DNA of 7,710 nucleotides from Spirochaetales bacterium (GTDB lineage: Bacteria > Spirochaetota > Spirochaetia > Treponematales > UBA12059): positions 1 to 7,710 of the forward strand of contig JAFGUM010000277.1 of NCBI GenBank assembly GCA_016938515.1, written 5' to 3'. Below are positions 1 through 4,674 of this stretch, one piece after another (position 1 is the first letter of the stretch; the number at the start of each line of letters is the position of its first letter). Made by a program: the position numbers and the translations under genes. The notes under the pieces are model-generated. The model was not told where the DNA came from. It saw only the letters and a list, made by a program, of their open reading frames with translations, and ran no database searches.

Positions 1-272
1 ACGAAGTTCCCCACGCCGTATACGTGGAATACCAGTCGCATCACAAGCTGGACGACGGCACCCTCGTGTATGAAGGCGACCTCGTCGTCGAGCGCGAGAC
101 GCAGAAGGGCATCCTGATAGGTTCCGGCGGCTCGATGATCCGCCTTATCCGGGAAGAGGCTGAGCGCGACCTTGCCGACATTTTTGACTACCCGGTGCGC
201 CTGTCCATAAAGGTGCGCGTGCAGGCGGACTGGAAAAAAGACGAGCGCATCCTCAAAAAGCTAATACAGTAG
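1..272 (+). CDS. era: GTPase Era, C-terminal KH domain (5'-truncated by window edge)
   Basis: The reading frame is already open at base 3 and encodes 89 residues ending at a TAG at 270-272. The visible part begins EVPHAVYVEY and continues through VERETQKGILIGSGGSM, then RLIREEAERDLADIF and a C-terminal KVRVQADWKKDERIL segment. This is the C-terminal KH RNA-binding domain of Era, with the GxxG loop visible as GSGG and the characteristic W-[KR]-x-[DN]-[EK] ending. Era is a GTPase that binds the 3' end of 16S rRNA and acts as a checkpoint in 30S subunit maturation; its G domain lies upstream of this window. A GTG at 24 is not the real start because conserved sequence precedes it. The gene ends normally, and base composition drops sharply right after the stop, where the restriction-modification insert begins. 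Confidence 0.95.
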   Translation, partial: EVPHAVYVEYQSHHKLDDGTLVYEGDLVVERETQKGILIGSGGSMIRLIREEAERDLADIFDYPVRLSIKVRVQADWKKDERILKKLIQ

Positions 273-312
273 AAACATTGATAAAGATAACAGCATAGCA
301 GAGTTGTACCGG

Positions 313-356
313 TTTTACTTACTCACCATCACTGGGGGTGATGGTTTGTAGTAAAA
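313..356. promoter_or_regulatory. Two-part inverted repeat upstream of the methyltransferase gene
   Basis: The inner arms ACCATCAC (325-332) and GTGATGGT (338-345) are perfect complements around a 5-nt centre TGGGG. Outer arms TTTTACT (313-319) and AGTAAAA (350-356) are also perfect complements, separated from the inner stem by a few unpaired bases. As RNA this could fold into a two-stage hairpin. It is not a typical terminator for either strand, since neither side has a T tract directly after the stem. Because its right half overlaps the predicted -35 of the methyltransferase promoter, an operator role is plausible. It could also attenuate read-through from era. Confidence 0.55.
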
Positions 357-373
357 AAATACTGTGATAAAAT
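346..373 (+). promoter_or_regulatory. Candidate promoter of the restriction-modification operon
   Basis: TTGTAG (346-351) and TAAAAT (368-373, five of six bases matching TATAAT) are separated by 16 nt, including a run of seven A at 353-359. The predicted start would be around 380, leaving a short leader that contains the strong ribosome binding site GGAGGG. The -35 match is only three of six, so the call rests mainly on the -10 and the position. Confidence 0.35.
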
Positions 374-386
374 ACCATGTAGATTC

Positions 387-392
387 GGAGGG
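387..392 (+). promoter_or_regulatory. Ribosome binding site of the methyltransferase gene
   Basis: GGAGGG lies 5 nt before the ATG at 398 and fixes that start. An out-of-frame ATG at 394-396 sits inside this spacer. The restriction genes have clear Shine-Dalgarno sequences, unlike the neighbouring host genes pth, the pyrophosphatase gene and the kinase gene. Confidence 0.7.
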
Positions 393-397
393 CATGT

Positions 398-1357
398 ATG
401 TCTTTACAATCCATAGAAATGTGTGCGGGTGCCGGTGGACAGGCTCTAGGATTGGAACGTGCCGGATTTGACCATATTGATTTGATAGAGATAGATACAC
501 CCGCTTGTAACACATTAAAGCTCAACAGACCTCATTGGAATGTAATTAACGGGGATTTGCGAGATTATCATGCAAACGCACATAAAGGCATAGATTTAAT
601 CGCTGGTGGTGTTCCATGTCCCCCGTTTTCCAAGGCTGGCAAACAACTTGGAAGCGCAGATGAAAGGGATTTATTCCCTGAAGCAATTCGTCTGGTTGAT
701 GAGGCAAGACCGCAGGCCGTAATGCTTGAAAACGTCCGAGGGCTTTTGGATTCTGTATTTGATGAGTACAGAATGAAAATAATCAATGATTTGGAAAAAC
801 TTGGTTATAAGGCTGAATGGAAGCTCGTGAATGCCTCCGATTATGGAGTTTGTCAATTAAGACCAAGAGTAGTATTTGTTGCTCTCAAAAAGAATTTTTC
901 AGAGTGTTTTACTTGGCCGTCAAATGGCGCATATCGTGCGCCAACCGTTGGGGCATTGCTTCTGGATTTAATGATCGAGAGGGGTTGGGCTGGTGCTCAT
1001 TTTTGGGCTCAACGTGCCAATGATATAGCTCCTACACTTGTTGGCGGTTCAAAAAAGCATGGAGGTCCTGATTTAGGTCCAACCAGAGCAAAAAAGGCAT
1101 GGGCCAGCTTAGGTGTTGACGGCAATGGTATTGCGGATTTTGCACCGGAACCTGATTTTTCTGGAATGCCCAAACTGACAGTACGAATGACTGCTCGCAT
1201 TCAAGGGTTTCCAGATGATTGGTTGTTTAGTGGTAAAAAAACATCTGCATATCGTCAGGTTGGAAATGCTTTTCCACCGCCTGTTGCGCATTCTGTGGGC
1301 AAGCAGATCAACGAAGCTTTAAATATTGCCGCAAGAAAAAAACTGAGGTTGGCATAG
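398..1357 (+). CDS. DNA (cytosine-5-)-methyltransferase of a type II restriction-modification system
   Basis: This 319-residue protein should transfer a methyl group from S-adenosylmethionine to C5 of cytosine within its recognition site, protecting host DNA from the adjacent endonuclease. The conserved motifs appear in order: motif I EMCAGAGGQALGLE (7-20, SAM binding); motif IV GGVPCPPFS with catalytic Cys74; motif VI ENV (111-113); motif VIII QLRPR (153-157, the QxRxR pattern); motif IX RMTARIQGFPDDW (263-275); and motif X QVGNAFPPPVA (287-297). The segment from about 165 to 260 between motifs VIII and IX is the target recognition domain and includes a distinctive run around IAPTLVGGSKKHGG (210-223). 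The length is typical of compact bacterial 5mC methyltransferases, and all key residues are present, so it looks active. The site recognised cannot be read from the sequence. The gene shares one base with the downstream endonuclease gene. Confidence 0.95.
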   Translation: MSLQSIEMCAGAGGQALGLERAGFDHIDLIEIDTPACNTLKLNRPHWNVINGDLRDYHANAHKGIDLIAGGVPCPPFSKAGKQLGSADERDLFPEAIRLVDEARPQAVMLENVRGLLDSVFDEYRMKIINDLEKLGYKAEWKLVNASDYGVCQLRPRVVFVALKKNFSECFTWPSNGAYRAPTVGALLLDLMIERGWAGAHFWAQRANDIAPTLVGGSKKHGGPDLGPTRAKKAWASLGVDGNGIADFAPEPDFSGMPKLTVRMTARIQGFPDDWLFSGKKTSAYRQVGNAFPPPVAHSVGKQINEALNIAARKKLRLA

Positions 1358-1950
1358 TGGCTAAGATCAAGGATGGTGCACGGGCTAAACTGAGAGCGCA
1401 TTTTTTATCTAACCTCAACCGTGTAATTGACTCTGGCGAACTACGTGAAGTTGCGGGCGGAATAAGTGAATGGGCCAGGCGTGTTCGCGAACTGCGTACA
1501 GAAGAAGGCTTTCAAATATTAACTCATAATGATCGAAGCGATCTTAAGCCCGGTGAATATTTGTTGGAAAATCCGAAACCGCAACCTGCGTTTGAAAGAT
1601 CGATATCAAAAGAAACGCGGGCATATGTTTTAGACCGCAATGGCTTTACATGCCAAATGTGTGGAGCGGTAGCAGGTGAACCACATCCGTATGACCTTGG
1701 CAGAAAGACACGTCTTCACATTGGACACATAATTGATAAAAGCATGGGTGGTACAGATGATCCCAGTAATTTAAGGGCTATTTGTTCTGTTTGTAATGAA
1801 GGAGCGTCAAACATCACTCTGACAAGACCTGATTTGCAGAAGTTGTTGATTCAAGTGAGACGTGCGACATCAATTGATCAGCTTGAAGTATTAAAATGGT
1901 TGATACGAAAATTTCCAAAACAATCGAAGGATTTTACTGAAGATCTATAG
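1357..1950 (+). CDS. HNH restriction endonuclease, partner of the upstream methyltransferase
   Basis: This 197-residue protein starts at GTG 1357, whose G is the last base of the methyltransferase stop (TAGTG), so translation is probably coupled. GAGG at 1345-1348 is a suitable ribosome binding site. The C-terminal half holds an HNH (beta-beta-alpha metal) nuclease module: CQMC (Cys99, Cys102), HIGHIIDKSMGGTDDPSNLRAI with catalytic-type His124 and Asn138, and CSVCN (Cys143, Cys146, Asn147). The four cysteines form a likely structural zinc site. The N-terminal 75 residues, including ISEWARRVRELRTEEGFQI and KPGEYLL, look like a small winged-helix DNA-binding domain, a layout seen in type II HNH restriction enzymes. 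The role is inferred from motifs plus operon position; cleavage specificity is unknown and is expected to match the methyltransferase. The stop is 3 bases from the convergent pth stop, with no terminator between. Confidence 0.88.
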   Translation: MAKIKDGARAKLRAHFLSNLNRVIDSGELREVAGGISEWARRVRELRTEEGFQILTHNDRSDLKPGEYLLENPKPQPAFERSISKETRAYVLDRNGFTCQMCGAVAGEPHPYDLGRKTRLHIGHIIDKSMGGTDDPSNLRAICSVCNEGASNITLTRPDLQKLLIQVRRATSIDQLEVLKWLIRKFPKQSKDFTEDL

Positions 1951-1953
1951 ATG

Positions 1954-2538
1954 CTATGGTCGCTTGCCGAGCGCGTTCGACTTGGCGTAACACGACAGCG
2001 CTTCGTCGAAGCCGCGCTCCAGGCAGATGTCGAAGGCGGTGGCGGCGCGCGGGAACACCGAGCACGCCAGCTTCTCGCGCTCGTCCGCGGTGAAGTCGGA
2101 CAGCACGTAGCCCGCGATGTCGTCGTGGTTGGGCCGCCCGATGCCAAAGCGCAGCCGGGCGAAGTCGGGCGTGCCCAGGCGCGCGCGCATAGAACGCAGG
2201 CCGTTGTGTCCACCAAGCCCGCCGCCCTTTTTGAAGCCGAACCAGCCAAAGCCCAGTTCCAGCTCGTCGTGCACGACGAGTATCTCGGTGGGTTCAACCT
2301 TGTAGAAGCGGGCCATCTCGGCAACAGCATCCCCGGACAGGTTCATGTAGGTTTCCGGAACGATACACCAGATTCGGCCCGCGGCGCTTTCGTACTGAGC
2401 CCAGCGTCCCCTGAATCCACGCTTCCACGACAGCGAGGCGTAGATGCTCAACGATTCCAGGAACTGCCAGGCCACGTTGTGACGATTGCCGGCGTACTCG
2501 CGGCCGTGATTGCCAAGAAATGCGTACAGCTTGATCAT
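1954..2538 (-). CDS. pth: Peptidyl-tRNA hydrolase
   Basis: This 194-residue cytosolic enzyme cleaves the ester bond of peptidyl-tRNAs released from stalled ribosomes, recycling tRNA. Catalytic and substrate-binding residues are visible: Asn10 in FLGNHG, His20 in RHNV (the catalytic histidine), Asn66 in TYMNLSG, Asp91 in VVHDELEL, and Asn112 in GGHNGLRS. LGTPDFARLRFGIGRP (121-136) is the usual family signature, and the length matches the family. The ATG at 2538 aligns with the family N-terminus; an in-frame extension to 2811 is only an open frame across the promoter region and the pyrophosphatase gene. One oddity is His11 where the family normally has Pro (GNPG becomes GNHG). There is no Shine-Dalgarno sequence, which fits a predicted near-leaderless transcript. 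The gene diverges from the pyrophosphatase gene and converges on the endonuclease gene. Confidence 0.95.
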   Translation of the reverse strand: MIKLYAFLGNHGREYAGNRHNVAWQFLESLSIYASLSWKRGFRGRWAQYESAAGRIWCIVPETYMNLSGDAVAEMARFYKVEPTEILVVHDELELGFGWFGFKKGGGLGGHNGLRSMRARLGTPDFARLRFGIGRPNHDDIAGYVLSDFTADEREKLACSVFPRAATAFDICLERGFDEALSCYAKSNALGKRP

Positions 2539-2547
2539 ACGGGGTGT

Positions 2548-2576
2548 AGCATACCGTTGAAGCGCGGATTTGACCA
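2548..2576 (-). promoter_or_regulatory. Predicted pth promoter
   Basis: On the minus strand, TGGTCA (2576-2571, four of six bases matching TTGACA) and TATGCT (2553-2548) are separated by exactly 17 nt. The -10 ends 9 nt before the pth ATG at 2538, so transcription should start within about 0-3 nt of the start codon. The -35 overlaps the -35 of the divergent pyrophosphatase promoter on the other strand. Confidence 0.5.
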
Positions 2577-2598
2577 TCGGGCGCCGGGAGGATACACT
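2570..2598 (+). promoter_or_regulatory. Predicted pyrophosphatase promoter, giving a leaderless mRNA
   Basis: TTGACC (2570-2575, five of six) and TACACT (2593-2598, four of six) are separated by exactly 17 nt. The -10 ends 7 nt before the ATG at 2606, so the predicted first transcribed base is at or next to the start codon. GGGAGG at 2586-2591 looks like a Shine-Dalgarno sequence but is 14 nt from the ATG and would lie upstream of the transcript. Confidence 0.6.
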
Positions 2599-2605
2599 CG
2601 CGACT

Positions 2606-4261
2606 ATGAACGAAATGGTATACGTCATCGGGCACAAGAATCCCGATACCGATTCTCTCGTGGCTGCCACGGCGTACGCGCACCTGAAGCGCGAGCTGGG
2701 TCTGACCCGTTGCATGGCGGCGCGGGCTGGAACGATGAGCCCCCAGGCCGAGTACGTCTTCGAGCGGCTGGGAATTCCCTTTCCCCACTTTATCCCCGAC
2801 CTGATACCCAAGGTGGAATACTACATGGGCTCCGGGGCAAAGATGGTCGATCGGGGAACTCCATTGTGGGACGCGCTTTCCATGATGAACCAGAGCGGCC
2901 AGAAGGCCCTTCCCATCGTGGACAGCGATGGTCGCTATCGGGCCATGCTGCACTACAGCTCGTTTGCGCAGAACATACTCAAGAAGATAAACCCCCACAA
3001 GAAAGCGGTTATCCCCACGAGCGTGTCTCGACTGCAGGCCACGATCAAGGCCCAGCCAGTCTGCGCGTTCAGGGCCGATGAACAGTTCAAGGCGCACGTC
3101 CTCGTGGCCGCGCTGGAGACAGAGAGTTTCAAGCGCCATCTCGACGCCGAGTCCACCGACAACGTCATCGTCATAGTAGGTGACAGGGTCGACGTGCAAC
3201 GCTACGCTATAGAGTCCAAGGTTCGTGTCGTCATAGTCAGCAACGGAGCCCTGCTCGGCAGGGAACTCAAAGAGCTGGCGGAGGCCAACGGCGTATCGGT
3301 GCTCGTCTCGCCGTACGACACATCGAGCACCAGCCTACTCGTCATCTACTCCACGCCGGTGGAGACGATGGGTGACGAAACCATCTACCCCGTGCGCCTG
3401 CACGAGACGCTCAGGCGTGCCCGGGAGGCCATCGCGGAGAGCCCGAGCCGCTCGGTGCCGGTGCTCGACGACGACGACCGCGTCGTAGGCCTCTTTGACG
3501 AAGGAGACCTGATACGCGAGCCCACGATCAGCCTCATCCTCGTGGACCACAACGAACTGGGGCAGGCCGTAGACGGAGCGGAACACTACCGCATACTCGA
3601 GGTGATAGACCACCACCGGCTCGGCGCGTTCAGCACGCGCTATCCGATAACCTTCATCAACCGCGTCGTGGGGTCGACCAGCACCATCGTCGCGTCTATG
3701 TACCGGGACGCCAAGGTACCCATTCCCCGGGGCATGGCCGCGCTGCTCCTCGCGGGCATCCTGTCGGACACGCTGATACTCAAATCCGCTACCGTTACCG
3801 ACCAGGACCGGGAGATGGCCGAGTACCTGTCTACCATCGCCGATCTGGAAATAGATGAGTTTGGCAGTGACTTGATGAGTTCTGCCAGCCTCGTGGCCAG
3901 CAAGCCGGTGCCCGAGATAATCGGCCTGGACATGAAGGAGTACAGCGCGGTCGACCTGTCGTTTACGGTAAGCCAGGTGGAGGTTCACTCGCCGGATGAG
4001 ATACTGGAGCGCCAGTCCGACGTGCTCGCCGAGCTGGCGAGCCTTCGCGAGCATGGCGGACACTACCTCTGCGCGTTGATGGTTACCGATATAACCGAGC
4101 TGTCGAGCGTGCTCTTCGTCCAGGGTGACAAGGAATTCGTGTCGATGCTGCGCTTCCCGCGGCTTGGCGAATGTGTGTTCGAACTCAAGGATGTCCTGTC
4201 GCGCAAAAAGCAGCTCGTTCCGCTGCTGATCGAGCTTATCGAGAAAGCCACCGAGACCTGA
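2606..4261 (+). CDS. ppaC: Manganese-dependent inorganic pyrophosphatase, family II, with CBS-DRTGG-CBS regulatory insert
   Basis: This 551-residue cytosolic enzyme hydrolyses pyrophosphate to two phosphates, pulling biosynthetic reactions forward. DHH-family motifs are intact: GHKNPDTDS (9-17; His10, Asp14, Asp16 bind metal), VDHNE (313-317), IDHH (334-337), GSTST (356-360) and LSDT with Asp388. The C-terminal DHHA2 domain ends with SRKKQ (532-536), the substrate-binding signature of the family. Between the first motif and VDHNE lies a long insert: a CBS motif at about 75-130, a DRTGG-like domain at about 135-250, and a second CBS motif at about 255-305. In characterised enzymes of this layout, adenine nucleotides bind the CBS pair; AMP and ADP inhibit, and ATP or diadenosine polyphosphates activate. 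That property is inferred here. ATG 2606 is chosen because it directly precedes VYVIGHKN; a further in-frame ATG is at 2615, and a TTG at 2570 lies in the promoter. Confidence 0.93.
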   Translation: MNEMVYVIGHKNPDTDSLVAATAYAHLKRELGLTRCMAARAGTMSPQAEYVFERLGIPFPHFIPDLIPKVEYYMGSGAKMVDRGTPLWDALSMMNQSGQKALPIVDSDGRYRAMLHYSSFAQNILKKINPHKKAVIPTSVSRLQATIKAQPVCAFRADEQFKAHVLVAALETESFKRHLDAESTDNVIVIVGDRVDVQRYAIESKVRVVIVSNGALLGRELKELAEANGVSVLVSPYDTSSTSLLVIYSTPVETMGDETIYPVRLHETLRRAREAIAESPSRSVPVLDDDDRVVGLFDEGDLIREPTISLILVDHNELGQAVDGAEHYRILEVIDHHRLGAFSTRYPITFINRVVGSTSTIVASMYRDAKVPIPRGMAALLLAGILSDTLILKSATVTDQDREMAEYLSTIADLEIDEFGSDLMSSASLVASKPVPEIIGLDMKEYSAVDLSFTVSQVEVHSPDEILERQSDVLAELASLREHGGHYLCALMVTDITELSSVLFVQGDKEFVSMLRFPRLGECVFELKDVLSRKKQLVPLLIELIEKATET

Positions 4262-4263
4262 TA

Positions 4264-4408
4264 GCCGAGTTTGCGGCCTAGCCGCCAGATTTGCGGCTTA
4301 GCCGCCGAGTTTGCGGCTTAGCCGCCGAGTTTGCGGCTTAGCCGCCGAGTTTGCGGCCTAGCCGCCAGATTTGCGGCTTAGCCGCCGAGTTTGCGGCCTA
4401 GCCGCCAG
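4264..4408. repeat. Array of 20-bp tandem repeats between convergent genes, overlapping the thiS 3' end
   Basis: About seven 20-bp units follow one another with no spacers, with a typical unit gccgccgagtttgcggctta. Complete units begin at 4281, 4301, 4321, 4341, 4361 and 4381, flanked by a partial unit at 4264-4280 and the first 8 bases of another at 4401-4408. Units vary only as GAG or AGA at positions 7-9 and C or T at position 18. Each unit-to-unit junction contains GCGGC-YTA-GCCGC, a 5-bp stem with 3-nt loop, and the halves can also pair with the next unit. The array occupies the whole gap between the pyrophosphatase stop (4261) and the thiS stop (4398-4400) and enters thiS. A role in 3'-end formation for both convergent transcripts is possible, but there is no T tract. 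It is not a CRISPR array, as there are no unique spacers. Confidence 0.95.
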
Positions 4409-4601
4409 ACATCAGGTGTATGGCTTCTACCCTGTCCCCTTCGGTGATGGTGGTGCTATCCCACGATGACTTTGGCACGAGAGAGCCGTTTACCTTGACG
4501 ACGATGAGCGGAAACGACCAGCGCTTTGCCGCGAGCAACTCCCTCACCGTAAGGGATTCTCCGGCAAAGTTCTCCTGGGCGCCGTTGAGGGTAATGATCA
4601 T
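4398..4601 (-). CDS. thiS: Sulfur carrier protein ThiS
   Basis: This is a 67-residue ubiquitin-fold protein beginning MIITLNG and ending HLMSGG. The C-terminal Gly-Gly is the site that is adenylated and converted to a thiocarboxylate, which donates sulfur for the thiazole ring of thiamine. The central VVKVNGSLVPKSSW and EGDRVEAIHLMSGG segments match the ThiS family. A MoaD-type carrier is an alternative, but the short length and MIITLNG start favour ThiS. AAGG (4612-4609) lies 7 nt upstream of the ATG as a likely ribosome binding site. No thiF, thiG or thiH is present in this window, so the gene stands alone here. Its last codons (Ser-Gly-Gly-stop) form part of the tandem repeat array. It diverges from the histidine kinase gene across 73 bp. 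Confidence 0.88.
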   Translation of the reverse strand: MIITLNGAQENFAGESLTVRELLAAKRWSFPLIVVKVNGSLVPKSSWDSTTITEGDRVEAIHLMSGG

Positions 4602-4661
4602 AAACCAACCTTAGCACGAACACCCCGCACATTTCAGCAACACAGCTTGTCGGAATCGCCG

Positions 4662-4667
4662 TATACT
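4662..4667 (+). promoter_or_regulatory. Candidate -10 element of the histidine kinase gene
   Basis: TATACT (five of six) ends exactly 7 nt before the ATG at 4675, the same spacing as the TACACT before the pyrophosphatase ATG. No Shine-Dalgarno sequence lies before this ATG, so a leaderless transcript is suggested. No good -35 is visible at 16-18 nt (AACACA at 17), which weakens the call. Confidence 0.4.
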
Positions 4668-4674
4668 ACGGCTC

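Larger units (their letters stand above)
273..1950 (+). other. AT-rich restriction-modification cassette, probably horizontally acquired
   Basis: This block contains the methyltransferase and HNH endonuclease genes plus their upstream region. It is clearly richer in A+T than its surroundings: bases 541-600 contain 21 G+C of 60 by hand count, against 46 of 60 at 3421-3480. The change occurs just after the era stop on the left and at the pth stop on the right. Two-gene restriction-modification cassettes commonly move between genomes. I see no integrase, transposase, terminal inverted repeats or clear target-site duplication, so the mode of entry is unknown. The block could be native sequence with relaxed composition, but transfer is more likely. 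Confidence 0.65.

Noticed and set aside
353..1342. A7 tracts at 353-359, 1235-1241 and 1336-1342 as phase-variation switches
   Set aside because: Seven A residues are short for efficient slippage and expected in an AT-rich block; the frame is intact and nothing else points to switching.
260..1965. Target-site duplication flanking the restriction-modification cassette
   Set aside because: I compared the sequence after the era stop with that around the pth stop and found no convincing direct repeat.
2570..2605. Upstream TTG start extending the pyrophosphatase by 12 residues
   Set aside because: The TTG is the first part of the predicted -35 hexamer TTGACC, and the family N-terminus begins at about the ATG at 2606.
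1951..3081. Long plus-strand open frame of 376 codons across pth and the start of the pyrophosphatase gene
   Set aside because: It is the antisense shadow of pth, whose minus-strand product has all Pth active-site residues, and it runs out of frame through the conserved pyrophosphatase start. Long spurious frames are expected in GC-rich DNA.
2294..3199. Minus-strand open frame of 301 codons
   Set aside because: It overlaps pth on the same strand in another frame and the pyrophosphatase on the opposite strand, and its product shows no family motif.
3335..4063. Minus-strand open frame of 242 codons opposite the pyrophosphatase gene
   Set aside because: It lies entirely antisense to the conserved DHH and DHHA2 coding region; the His- and Arg-rich product is typical of a shadow frame.
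4264..4408. Possible CRISPR array
   Set aside because: The 20-bp units abut with no unique spacers, and no cas gene is present.
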